The position numbers and the translations under genes were made by a program. From positions 281,972 through 345,971 of the forward strand of contig JALWWO010000019.1 in assembly GCA_027078745.1 (NCBI GenBank): a DNA stretch of 64,000 bases, in the 5' to 3' direction. The notes below the pieces were generated by a model. The model was given only the letters and a program-made list of their open reading frames with translations. It was not told the origin of the DNA and did not search any database. Shown here piece after piece: positions 26,730-35,188 of the stretch (positions within the stretch are counted from its first letter, which is position 1; the number at the start of each line of letters is the position of its first letter). Source of the DNA: Chromatiaceae bacterium (lineage in GTDB: Bacteria; Pseudomonadota; Gammaproteobacteria; Chromatiales; Chromatiaceae).

Positions 26730-28228
26730 GTCTCTGCACCCTTTACAGCCGGGCCCAGACCGGCATCGACGCGCCGGCGGTGACGGTGGAAGTCCAGCTG
26801 GCCAACGGACTGCCAGCGATCTCCATCGTGGGCTTGCCGGAAATGGCGGTGCGGGAGAGCAAGGATCGGGTGCGGGGCGCGCTGGCGAGTGAGCGATTTT
26901 CTTTCCCCGCAGGGCGCATCACCGTCAACCTGGCGCCGGCGGATCTTCCCAAGGAAGGAGGGCGCTTCGATCTGCCCATCGCCCTGGGCATCTTGGGCGC
27001 TTCGGGACAGATCCCCCTGGAATCCCTGGCCCAGCTGGAATTTCTCGGAGAACTGGCCCTTTCCGGTCGATTGCGTCCGATACAAGGAGTGCTGCCCGCC
27101 GCCTTGGCCGCCAAGGAAGCGGGGCGGGCTTTGGTGTTACCGAGAGAAAACGCAGAGGAAGCCGCATTGGTGCGGGGATTAACCCTGTATCCCGCGGATC
27201 ATCTCAAGGCGATCTGCGCCCATCTTCAGGGCAATGCTCCGCTCCCCCCGTACAGCGGTCAGCCCCAGCGAGCACCTTCCAGTTCCTATCCTGATCTAAA
27301 CGAGGTGCAGGGGCAGGCCCATGCCAAGCGCGCTCTGGAGATCGCTGCAGCAGGCGGGCATAGTCTGCTCTTCGTCGGCCCGCCTGGTACAGGAAAATCC
27401 ATGCTCGCCAACCGACTGCCGGGCATTCTGCCGCCCCTCAGCGAAGAAGAAGCCTTGCAAGTGGCTGCGGTGCGCTCGGTCAGCGACGCCACCTTCGATC
27501 CCGAGCGATGGCGGGAACGTCCCTTTCGCGCTCCTCATCATACTGCTTCCGCCGTCGCCCTTGTGGGGGGCGGCAGCAACCCCCGTCCCGGAGAAATCTC
27601 CCTCGCTCATCTGGGGGTGCTCTTTCTGGACGAACTGCCGGAATTCGATCGCCGGGTGCTGGAAGTGTTGCGAGAGCCCTTGGAGTCCGGCTTCATCCAC
27701 ATCTCCCGCGCCCAGCGTCAAGCTCGTTTTCCGGCGCAATTTCAACTGATCGCTGCCATGAACCCTTGTCCCTGCGGCTATTTGGGCGATCCTAGCAGCA
27801 AGTGCCACTGTACCCGAGTGCAGGTTGCCCGCTACCGCGCGCGCATCTCAGGTCCCCTGTTGGACCGCATCGATCTCCATGTGGAAGTGCCTCGTCTTTC
27901 TCCGGAGGAACTCAGCCATCGACCTTCGGGAGAAACCAGCGCCCAGGTGCGTGAGCGAGTGATCGCCGCCCGCGATCGCCAGCTCAGTCGTTCCGGCAAG
28001 CTGAATCATGCGTTGACTCCCGGGGAAATCCAAAGGTTCTGTGGGCTGGATGCAGCCAATCAGGCTCTATTGAATCGTGCGCTGAAACAACTGGGTCTCT
28101 CCGCTCGCGCCTATCATCGCATTCTCAAGGTAGCCCGCACCATCGCCGATCTGGCAGAACAGGAAATGATTCAGCTACCCCACCTCACCGAAGCCATCGG
28201 TTATCGGAGATTGGATCGAGATGTTTGA
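26726..28228 (+). CDS. comM: ComM/YifB-type Mg-chelatase-like AAA+ ATPase
   Basis: 500 residues, the family length. ComM is a hexameric helicase promoting branch migration of integrated donor DNA during natural transformation. The N-terminal Lon-like domain contains VEVQLANGLPAISIVGLPEMAVRE; the Walker A GPPGTGKSMLANRL is near residue 220, the Walker B HLGVLFLDELPEFDRRVLEVLREPLE near 290. The C-terminal domain includes a zinc-like CPCGYLGDPSSKCHC. The start is TTG overlapping ubiK. The 3' end runs 54 bases into the convergent wzt gene. Together with PilMNOPQ it suggests competence potential. Confidence 0.94.
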   Translation: MSLCTLYSRAQTGIDAPAVTVEVQLANGLPAISIVGLPEMAVRESKDRVRGALASERFSFPAGRITVNLAPADLPKEGGRFDLPIALGILGASGQIPLESLAQLEFLGELALSGRLRPIQGVLPAALAAKEAGRALVLPRENAEEAALVRGLTLYPADHLKAICAHLQGNAPLPPYSGQPQRAPSSSYPDLNEVQGQAHAKRALEIAAAGGHSLLFVGPPGTGKSMLANRLPGILPPLSEEEALQVAAVRSVSDATFDPERWRERPFRAPHHTASAVALVGGGSNPRPGEISLAHLGVLFLDELPEFDRRVLEVLREPLESGFIHISRAQRQARFPAQFQLIAAMNPCPCGYLGDPSSKCHCTRVQVARYRARISGPLLDRIDLHVEVPRLSPEELSHRPSGETSAQVRERVIAARDRQLSRSGKLNHALTPGEIQRFCGLDAANQALLNRALKQLGLSARAYHRILKVARTIADLAEQEMIQLPHLTEAIGYRRLDRDV

Positions 28229-29542
28229 TCTACTTTCCAGACTGGAAGGTTCGTATTTCTCTATGGTCCAGTGATGATCTACTAATACTGTTTTTCCCTG
28301 CCATCTCTCTGGCAGGTTGCGGCTGGTTCCATAATAGGATGCTGGCGCTACCTCGATGGAGAACGACTCCTGTAACCGATCTTGCATCACATTGTCCACC
28401 CCCAAATGGAGCGTGACTAAATATTGCCCTTCACTGAGGGGTAATCGGTCGACATGGCAAATCAATTTATGATAAGGGTTTTCTAACCACAAGTTTTCTC
28501 GAACAGCAACATCACTCGCAAATAAGATCAGGGGCGTACCCAAAGCATTGCTGAGCAATAATTCCGCTCTGAAACACCCCTTCTTTCCTTTGGGCCCACG
28601 TACTGTCATAATAAATTTACACGGGCCACCAACTACAGGATGAGTGATTTCGCCTCGATCATTTGTAATGCAGAACTCTTGGAATTTCCATTCGCCCTTA
28701 CCAATTCGGTCAAATTGAGATAAATCAATACGGACTGATTGCGCATGCACCCGATTAGATAAATAATGTGCGACCACATCTTGCACATAGCCCTTCTGGA
28801 TCATGGTTCCTTTTTCCAGAAGAATCGCCGAATCACATAAGTGTTGTATTGCAGCCATGTTATGACTTACGAATAACACGGTTCTGCCATGGCCGGCCAC
28901 ATCTTTCATCTTGCCCAAACACTTTTTCTGAAACTCCGCATCGCCCACGGCCAGCACTTCATCCACAACCAAGATTTCCGGTTCTAGGTGAGCCGCCACG
29001 GCGAAGGCCAGGCGCACGTACATGCCGGAAGAATAGCGTTTGACTGGGGTGTCCAAGAATTTTTCCACACCGGCAAAATCGACGATTTCATCGAACTTCT
29101 GCTTGATCTCGGCTCGGGTCATGCCCAGGATAGCGCCGTTGAGAAAAATGTTCTCCCGCCCAGTCAATTCGGGATGAAAGCCGGTGCCCACTTCCAGCAG
29201 GCTAGCCACGCGACCGCGGAGGGTAACACGGCCCTCGCTAGGTTCCGTGATCCGCGAGAGCACCTTGAGGAGGGTGGATTTTCCTGCACCATTCCGGCCG
29301 ATGATACCGACCACTTCTCCGCGCCGGATCGCAAAATTGATCTCTCTGAGTGCCCAGAATTCTTCCAGCTCGTCCCCAGCTACGAGGGCCTTTCCCTGTA
29401 TCATATCCCTCGCGGAGCGAACCAGATTCTTAAAGGTTCGCGCTAACACATCTCGCAGGGCATTATATCGCTCGTTCTGCTGATGACCGATGATATATTT
29501 TTTGCCGAGGTTCTCGGCAGCGATGATGATATCCTGATCCAT
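28175..29542 (-). CDS. Polysaccharide ABC exporter ATPase (Wzt-like)
   Basis: 455 residues. The N-terminal ABC domain has Walker A IIGRNGAGKSTLLKVL (about 70-85), the KpsT/Wzt-type signature YSSGMYVRLAFAV and Walker B LVVDEVLAVGDAEF. The C-terminal domain (about 270-455) is a Wzt-type carbohydrate-binding beta sandwich (LIL..SEGQYLVTLHLGVDNVM), which recognises the glycan terminus in O-antigen export. The ATG at 29542 shares a TGATG junction with the Wzm stop. The frame continues upstream but has a poor start. The last 18 codons overlap comM in antisense. Confidence 0.9.
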   Translation of the reverse strand: MDQDIIIAAENLGKKYIIGHQQNERYNALRDVLARTFKNLVRSARDMIQGKALVAGDELEEFWALREINFAIRRGEVVGIIGRNGAGKSTLLKVLSRITEPSEGRVTLRGRVASLLEVGTGFHPELTGRENIFLNGAILGMTRAEIKQKFDEIVDFAGVEKFLDTPVKRYSSGMYVRLAFAVAAHLEPEILVVDEVLAVGDAEFQKKCLGKMKDVAGHGRTVLFVSHNMAAIQHLCDSAILLEKGTMIQKGYVQDVVAHYLSNRVHAQSVRIDLSQFDRIGKGEWKFQEFCITNDRGEITHPVVGGPCKFIMTVRGPKGKKGCFRAELLLSNALGTPLILFASDVAVRENLWLENPYHKLICHVDRLPLSEGQYLVTLHLGVDNVMQDRLQESFSIEVAPASYYGTSRNLPERWQGKTVLVDHHWTIEKYEPSSLESRSNISIQSPITDGFGEVG

Positions 29543-30372
29543 CAGACCAAATCTGCAAAGGTTTTTTCCGTTTTGCGGAAATAAGAGATCCCATACCAGA
29601 GGAAAAACGCCACGATTCCAAAACTCATCAGAAATCCGGGAAGATAGAGCTCGCTTTCCCCACCCAGCAAGCACCAGCGAAAGCCATCGATGATCCCCAC
29701 CACGGGATTGAGACTGTAGAGCAACCGCCATTGCTCCGGAATGATGCTGCTGGAAAATCCCACTGGAGAGACATAAAGACCGAGTTGAATAAGAAAGGGA
29801 ATCACATAGCGGAAATCTCGGTATTTGATATTGAGTGCGGTGATCCAGAGGGCCGGGCCTAGGCTTGCAGCGATGGCGAACAGGATAAACAGGGGTAAAA
29901 ACAGGATTTGCCAGCTAGGCAGAAAGCCATACCAGAGCATCAGACCGGCGAGGATGAAGAAGCTGATGCCGAAATCCACCAGGGTGACCACGGCGGAAGA
30001 GAGCGGAATAATCAATCGAGGGAAATAGACTTTGCTGATCAGATTTGCATTGCCGATCAGACTGTTGGAGGCGCTGTTCAGGATGCCGGAAAAGAGTTGC
30101 CAGGGCAGCATGCCTGCATACACCATCACCGCATAGGGTGTCTCTCCATCTGCTGGCAACTTAGCGAGCTTTCCAAAGATGACGGTGAGCACCACCATGG
30201 AAAAAAAGGGTTGTAATAACGCCCAGAGCACCCCGATGACCGTCTGCTTATAGCGTACTGCCACATCCCGCCAGGCCAGGATGATGAACAGCTCTCGATA
30301 ATGCCAGAGATCGCGCCAATAATGCCGTTCTGCGCGTCCGGGTTCTAGGATTAATACTCGTTCCGACGGCAT
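29542..30372 (-). CDS. Polysaccharide ABC exporter permease (Wzm-like)
   Basis: 276 residues with the ABC-2 fold: an amphipathic start (RAERHYWRDLWHYRELFIILAWRDVAVRYKQT is the characteristic N-terminal helix region), then six hydrophobic segments, including VIGVLWALLQPFFSMVVLTVIFG and the YLPGFLMSFGIVAFFLWYG end. Together with the downstream ATPase it should carry an O-antigen or capsule glycan across the inner membrane. It is likely to handle sugars including products of gmd, though this link is inferred. The start is about 50 bases from the divergent yheS. Confidence 0.9.
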   Translation of the reverse strand: MPSERVLILEPGRAERHYWRDLWHYRELFIILAWRDVAVRYKQTVIGVLWALLQPFFSMVVLTVIFGKLAKLPADGETPYAVMVYAGMLPWQLFSGILNSASNSLIGNANLISKVYFPRLIIPLSSAVVTLVDFGISFFILAGLMLWYGFLPSWQILFLPLFILFAIAASLGPALWITALNIKYRDFRYVIPFLIQLGLYVSPVGFSSSIIPEQWRLLYSLNPVVGIIDGFRWCLLGGESELYLPGFLMSFGIVAFFLWYGISYFRKTEKTFADLV

Positions 30373-30419
30373 GCTACGATCCGGCGATCAAATGGGCTAA
30401 AGATTGCGGGGAAAAGATC

Positions 30420-32303
30420 ATGTTACAACTGCGTCAGATCAAATTGCGGCGAGGTGCCAAGGTCCTGCTCCAAGGGGCGGAATTGCAAGTTTATCCCGGC
30501 CAGAAAGTGGGGTTGGTGGGGCCCAATGGGTCGGGTAAGTCTAGCTTATTCGCACTGATTCGGGGGGAGCTGATGCCAGAATCCGGTGAGGTTCGGTTGC
30601 CCAAGGAGTGGCGCATTGCCCATGTAGCCCAGCAAACCCCTGGCGGTCCCCGCCCGACCCTGGAATTCGTCTTGGATGGGGATGAAGAACTGCGTCAGGT
30701 ACAGCGGGCGATTCAGCGCGCGGAACAACAGAACGATGGAATCCATTTGGGAGAATTACACGCTCGGTTCGAAGCCATCGGCGGCTACAGTGCCCAAAGC
30801 CGAGCGGCGCGCATTCTCCAAGGTCTTGGCTTTGCCCCAGACCGTTTCCAAGATCCGGTGGAACGCTGGTCTGGCGGCTGGCGGATGCGATTAGCCCTCG
30901 CCCGCACCCTGATCGCCCGTTCCGATCTCTTGCTCCTGGATGAGCCTACTAACCATTTGGATCTGGATGCGGTCCTCTGGCTGGAAGCCTGGCTGCGTCA
31001 GTATCCCGGCGCCCTGCTGTTGATCTCCCATGATCGGGAATTTCTCGATGCCGTTGTGCAGCAAATCGTCCAGATCCAAGGGCAGCGACTCCATGGCTAC
31101 GGGGGGAATTATAGCGCGTTCGAGGCAGTCCGCGCGGAGCGACTTGCTCAGCAGCAATCCGCGTATCGCCGTCAGCAGCAGGAAATCGCTAGGATTCAAG
31201 GGTTTGTGGCAAGGTTTCGCGCCAAAGCCACCAAAGCGAAACAGGCCCAGAGTCGGTTGCGCGCCCTGGAACGCATGAAACGCATCGTGCCGGCCCATGT
31301 GGATGCGCCCTTTCGATTCGCTTTTCCCGCGCCCAAGCGCTTGCCTTATCCCTTGCTGACCTTGGAGCAGGCCGGCGCAGGCTATGGCGATCCGCTGGTT
31401 TTGGAGAACGTGAGCCTGAGCCTTGCCCCAGGGGATCGAATCGGATTGCTCGGTCCGAATGGGGCGGGAAAATCTACCCTGATTCGGATGTTAGCTGGCA
31501 CCCTGCCCTTGCGATCCGGTCGCCGAATCTCCGCGCGAGATCTTCAGATCGGTTATTTCGCCCAGCATCAGTTGGATCAATTGCACCCGGAAGAAAGCCC
31601 CTTACAGCATCTTCAGCGCCTGGCACCGGAAGCGACGGAGCAGGAACTAAGGAATTTCTTGGGGGGATTCGCTTTCACCGGAGATCGAGTATTGGAGCCA
31701 GTAACGCATTTTTCCGGTGGGGAGCGGGCGCGCTTGGCCCTTGCGCTGCTCGTTTGGCAACGGCCCAACCTATTGCTGTTGGATGAGCCGACAAACCATC
31801 TGGATCTGGATATGCGCCAGGCCCTCAGCGAGGCGCTGCAATCCTTGGACGGGGCGCTGGTGATCGTTTCTCATGATCGCCATCTGCTCCGAGTTACCGC
31901 CGATCGATTGCTATTAGTGGAGCAAGGGCGCGTCGTGCCCTTCTCCGGCGATCTGGATGCGTATGCCAACGAGCGATGGAATAACGCCCAAGCACGGCCC
32001 CGCACAGTGGCAGCCGCTGTCCCTTCCCGCAGGGAGCAAAGGCGCAGGGAGGCGGAAGCGCGCCGCCGCCTGCGACCGCTGAAACAGCGTCTCCAAACCT
32101 TAGAGAAGGATTTAGCATCCCTTGCCCAACGGAAACAGCAGCTAGAGGCGCAGTTCGCAGCCCCAGCGCTTTACGAACCGGAGAACAAGGCGCAATTGCG
32201 CGCGCTTTTAGAGGAAAAGCGGCAGTTAGAGGGGGCGTTGGCTCGTCTGGAAGCGGACTGGCTCGCCGCCAGCGAAGTTTTAGAAGCGCAAGAACATGGC
32301 TGA
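30420..32303 (+). CDS. yheS: ABC-F ribosome-associated ATPase YheS
   Basis: 627 residues with two ABC domains: Walker A GPNGSGKSS (about 40-48) and GPNGAGKST (about 345), signatures WSGGWRMRLALA and FSGGERARLALAL, and two identical DEPTNHLDLD Walker B/D-loop stretches. The linker ARFRAKATKAKQAQSRLRALERM is the ABC-F tRNA-interaction motif. The C-terminal 100 residues are charged and coiled. The best match is YheS, which helps ribosomes past hard-to-translate sequences. It overlaps mobA by 8 bases. Confidence 0.92.
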   Translation: MLQLRQIKLRRGAKVLLQGAELQVYPGQKVGLVGPNGSGKSSLFALIRGELMPESGEVRLPKEWRIAHVAQQTPGGPRPTLEFVLDGDEELRQVQRAIQRAEQQNDGIHLGELHARFEAIGGYSAQSRAARILQGLGFAPDRFQDPVERWSGGWRMRLALARTLIARSDLLLLDEPTNHLDLDAVLWLEAWLRQYPGALLLISHDREFLDAVVQQIVQIQGQRLHGYGGNYSAFEAVRAERLAQQQSAYRRQQQEIARIQGFVARFRAKATKAKQAQSRLRALERMKRIVPAHVDAPFRFAFPAPKRLPYPLLTLEQAGAGYGDPLVLENVSLSLAPGDRIGLLGPNGAGKSTLIRMLAGTLPLRSGRRISARDLQIGYFAQHQLDQLHPEESPLQHLQRLAPEATEQELRNFLGGFAFTGDRVLEPVTHFSGGERARLALALLVWQRPNLLLLDEPTNHLDLDMRQALSEALQSLDGALVIVSHDRHLLRVTADRLLLVEQGRVVPFSGDLDAYANERWNNAQARPRTVAAAVPSRREQRRREAEARRRLRPLKQRLQTLEKDLASLAQRKQQLEAQFAAPALYEPENKAQLRALLEEKRQLEGALARLEADWLAASEVLEAQEHG

Positions 32304-32889
32304 GATTGCCAGGCATGCCATCACCGGCTTGATCCTCGCCGGCGGCATGGGTCGCCGGATGAGGGGACAGGACAAGGGATTGTTGCCTTTTCGAGGCAAG
32401 CCCTTGGTCGAACAGATCGCCCGAGAACTGGCGCCCCAGGTCGGTGCGCTTTTCATCAATGCCAACCGCAACCTAACCCGCTATCAGGCCCTCGGCTATC
32501 CAGTGCTTTCAGATCGATTTCCGGGATTTCTCGGACCCCTCGCCGGTGTGCTCACCGGGCTGCAGGCGATCCAGACCCCCTATCTGCTCACGGTGCCCTG
32601 TGATGTGCCCGATCTTCCCCCCGATCTGGTGGCAACCCTGAGCCGAGCTTTGCAGGTGCAGAATGCCTCGCTGAGCGTCGCTTGGGATGGGGAACGCTTT
32701 CATCCCGTGTTCAGCCTGTTGCATCGGATGCTGTTACCGGATCTACAAGCCTATTTCGCTGCGGGGGGGCGCAGCATGGGCGATTGGCAGCGCCGTCATG
32801 ATCCGGCGCGAGCGGATTTTTCCCTTCGTCCAGAGGTTCTGCGCAACCTCAACCGACCGGCGGATTGGGCAGCGTTGGAAAAACGATAG
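32296..32889 (+). CDS. mobA: Molybdenum cofactor guanylyltransferase
   Basis: 197 residues. MobA attaches GMP to molybdopterin to make MGD, the cofactor form used by nitrate, DMSO and formate enzymes. The N-terminal nucleotide loop GLILAGGMGRRMRGQDKGLLPF (about 11-32), then LGPLAGVLTGLQA and the metal-binding PCDVPDLP are visible. The start overlaps yheS by 8 bases, giving a two-gene operon that ends at the hairpin at about 32970. Confidence 0.94.
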   Translation: MAEIARHAITGLILAGGMGRRMRGQDKGLLPFRGKPLVEQIARELAPQVGALFINANRNLTRYQALGYPVLSDRFPGFLGPLAGVLTGLQAIQTPYLLTVPCDVPDLPPDLVATLSRALQVQNASLSVAWDGERFHPVFSLLHRMLLPDLQAYFAAGGRSMGDWQRRHDPARADFSLRPEVLRNLNRPADWAALEKR

Positions 32890-32968
32890 CTGGGGGTTTT
32901 CTCTTTATTGAGGATTGCGGAGATACAACCTCCCGCCGGTTGCCCGAAAATTTGTGTTAGCGTTATGC

Positions 32969-32993
32969 AAACCCGCAGAAGACGGGCTTTTTT
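32969..32993 (+). terminator. Terminator after yheS-mobA, directly ahead of soxX
   Basis: A short GC stem CCCG (32972-32975) and CGGG (32983-32986) with a 7-base loop, outer A-T pairs, and six T residues at 32988-32993. The stem is only four perfect pairs, so strength is moderate. It lies about 80 bases past mobA and ends 27 bases before the soxX ATG. It could therefore end the mobA transcript or act as an attenuator in a sox leader. Confidence 0.55.
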
Positions 32994-33020
32994 CTTTCAC
33001 CAACCGAGGAGGTTTTATCT

Positions 33021-33365
33021 ATGTATCCAAGACCTATGGCACTCGCCACCCTCGTTGCCGCGCTGGGAATTTCGTCCGAGACAGCCTTGGCAGGGAATGT
33101 GTCGGCGGGAAAACAGATCGCCACAGATCGTTCCCGAGGCAACTGCATCGCCTGTCATTATCTGCCTGGGGGCCAAAGTCCGGGCAACATCGGCCCAGCG
33201 CTCGTGGGCATTCAAAGCCGCTACCCCACTAAGGAAAGCCTGATGGCACAGATCTATGATGCCACTGTCGCCAATCCAGAAACCATCATGCCGCCCTTCG
33301 GTAGACATCAGATTCTCAGCGACCGGGAACTAGAAGATGTGGTGGAATACATCTGGTCCCTTTGA
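33021..33365 (+). CDS. soxX: Sulfur-oxidising c-type cytochrome SoxX
   Basis: 114 residues with a Sec signal (MYPRPMALATLVAALGISSETALA) and one c-type haem site (NCIACH, about 40-45). An axial methionine is in ETIMPPFG, and the last helix is LSDRELEDVVEYIWSL. SoxX pairs with SoxA in the SoxXA complex, which joins thiosulfate to the SoxY carrier in the periplasm. A strong ribosome site GAGGAGG precedes the ATG. The adjacent soxA and soxK-L genes form one operon; soxYZ and soxB are not in the window. Confidence 0.93.
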   Translation: MYPRPMALATLVAALGISSETALAGNVSAGKQIATDRSRGNCIACHYLPGGQSPGNIGPALVGIQSRYPTKESLMAQIYDATVANPETIMPPFGRHQILSDRELEDVVEYIWSL

Positions 33366-33380
33366 ACCCAGGAGGCAATC

Positions 33381-34217
33381 ATGAAACCAATGTTCGCTAT
33401 TCTCTTAGCGCTGAGCCTCAGTGGGTTCAGTACTCTGGCAGCCGCTGCCACACCGGAACAGGAACAAGCTCTTTGGCAGCGCTACTTCCAAGCCCGCTTC
33501 CCCGATGTACCCTGGGAGGAATTCCCCAACGGGGCCTATGCCATCGATCCCATCGGTCGGGAGAACTGGGAGGCTATCGAAGAGTTCCCTCCCTATGAGA
33601 CGGCCATCTCCGAGGGGGAAGCGCTCTGGAACACACCCTTCGCCGATGGGAAAGGATATGCGGATTGCTTTCCCGACGGGCCGGCGATCATGAATCAATA
33701 TCCCCGCTGGGATCGGGCGCGGGGTATGGTGGTTACCCTCCCCCTGGCCATCAACGAATGCCGGAAGGTTCATGGGGAAAAGCCCCTGAAATACAAAAAA
33801 GGCCCCATCGCCAGCTTGCTCGCCTATATCGGCTATGAGAGCCGAGGGCAGATCATCGACGTGAAGATTCCCAAGGATGATCCTCGCGCCCTAGCAGCCT
33901 ACGAGAAGGGCAAGCAGTTCTACTTCGCCCGCCGGGGCCAGCTCAATTTCTCTTGCGCCCATTGTCATGTCCTCTATGCGGGCTATGTGCTGCGCACCGA
34001 GACCCTGAGCCCCGCACTCGGGCATACCACTCATTTTCCGGTGTACCGATCCAAATGGGGCGAGATGGGCACCCTTCACCGCCGCTATATCGGTTGTAAC
34101 AAACAGGTGCGCGCCAAGCCCTTCAAACCTCAGAGCGAGGAATACCGCAATTTGGAATATTTCATGACCTATATGAACAACGGCTTGCCTCTCAATGCAC
34201 CCGGTGCCCGGAAATAG
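33381..34217 (+). CDS. soxA: Sulfur-oxidising c-type cytochrome SoxA, single-haem type
   Basis: 278 residues with a signal peptide (ending about SGFSTLAAAA). One haem motif (FSCAHCH, about 190-196) is present. The N-terminal half has lone cysteines (YADCFPD and INECRKVHG) instead of a second CxxCH, the arrangement of single-haem SoxA proteins. The sulfur-handling ligand cysteine is in RRYIGCNKQ, followed by the conserved SEEYRNLEYFMTYMNNGL. It combines with SoxX to attach thiosulfate to SoxYZ. AGGAGG lies just upstream of the ATG, and it is 15 bases after soxX. Confidence 0.95.
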   Translation: MKPMFAILLALSLSGFSTLAAAATPEQEQALWQRYFQARFPDVPWEEFPNGAYAIDPIGRENWEAIEEFPPYETAISEGEALWNTPFADGKGYADCFPDGPAIMNQYPRWDRARGMVVTLPLAINECRKVHGEKPLKYKKGPIASLLAYIGYESRGQIIDVKIPKDDPRALAAYEKGKQFYFARRGQLNFSCAHCHVLYAGYVLRTETLSPALGHTTHFPVYRSKWGEMGTLHRRYIGCNKQVRAKPFKPQSEEYRNLEYFMTYMNNGLPLNAPGARK

Positions 34218-34234
34218 GCGGAGGAACTGGAACC

Positions 34235-35188
34235 ATGAAAACCCATCTTTCTGCAACCCTGCTCGCCGGTCTGCTGATCGCTTCCCCGATCAGCCAAGGG
34301 GCAACCAAGATTCAGGCCCTCGATGCCATCGCCGCTGCGGAACAAGCCCGGCAGCGGGCGGCTGCCATCGGGGGAGAATGGCGGGATACGGGCAAGCTCA
34401 TCAAAAAGGCTAAGCAGTCCTTGGAAGCTCATCTGTATACCCAAGCGGTGGAACTGGCTAATCAAGCCCGGCTGCAAGGCAAGCTCGGTTATGAACAAGC
34501 CATGCGCCAGCGCAATGCGGGCTTTCCGCAGTATATGATCGCCTTCGTGGAGAGCCAGCAGGCGGCGGAGATCGCCCGAGCCACTGCTTCCGAAACGACA
34601 AGCGATCAAGGCATTCAGCCCTTCCAAGTACTGCACGACGGAAAGCCCGTCACCATCGCCCGCGCGCACGATAAAAAGGTCCGCCTTCCCCAGGAATTTC
34701 TCCAAGCAGGTCGGCACTGCCCGCCCTTCTGCATTCAGCCCATTCGGGCTGCGGAAGGTGTGGAAACCATCGGGGAATTGGAAATGCTGGATTTCCTGAA
34801 AAAAATGGCGGACGGAAAACCGGTCCTCGTCATCGACAGTCGCACGCCGGAATGGGTGCTGCGGGGCACGATCCCCGGGTCCATCAACATTCCTTGGACC
34901 CAGATCGATCCCCAACAGCAGGGTATGTTCGGCGATCCTGGGGAGGATCGGTTGCGGTCTCTCATGATCGACCGGTTCGGGGTCATGCAGACCGAAGAAG
35001 GCGACCTGGACTTCAGCCAGGCGAAAACCCTGGTGCTCTTCTGCAACGGGCTCTGGTGTGGACAGTCCCATGCGAACATTCGCACCCTGTTGAGAGCGGG
35101 CTATCCGCCGGAAAAGCTCAAATGGTATCGGGGCGGCATGCAGGACTGGGCGGTTGCCGGCTTGACCATCGTGAAGCCGAGCTTCTAG
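34235..35188 (+). CDS. SoxXA-binding protein (SoxK) fused to a rhodanese domain (SoxL-like)
   Basis: 317 residues. A signal peptide (about 1-22) leads to a SoxK/SAXB-type helical domain (about 25-105) with [16 protein letters not shown] and [20 protein letters not shown]. After a linker come a CPPFCIQP motif (162-169) and a rhodanese domain (about 180-317) with [24 protein letters not shown] and the active-site loop CNGLWCGQS (Cys270 is the expected catalytic cysteine). SoxK stabilises SoxXA, and SoxL-type rhodaneses move sulfane sulfur. Elsewhere these are usually two genes. The stop TAG shares bases with the convergent metH stop. Confidence 0.85.
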   Translation: MKTHLSATLLAGLLIASPISQGATKIQALDAIAAAEQARQRAAAIGGEWRDTGKLIKKAKQSLEAHLYTQAVELANQARLQGKLGYEQAMRQRNAGFPQYMIAFVESQQAAEIARATASETTSDQGIQPFQVLHDGKPVTIARAHDKKVRLPQEFLQAGRHCPPFCIQPIRAAEGVETIGELEMLDFLKKMADGKPVLVIDSRTPEWVLRGTIPGSINIPWTQIDPQQQGMFGDPGEDRLRSLMIDRFGVMQTEEGDLDFSQAKTLVLFCNGLWCGQSHANIRTLLRAGYPPEKLKWYRGGMQDWAVAGLTIVKPSF

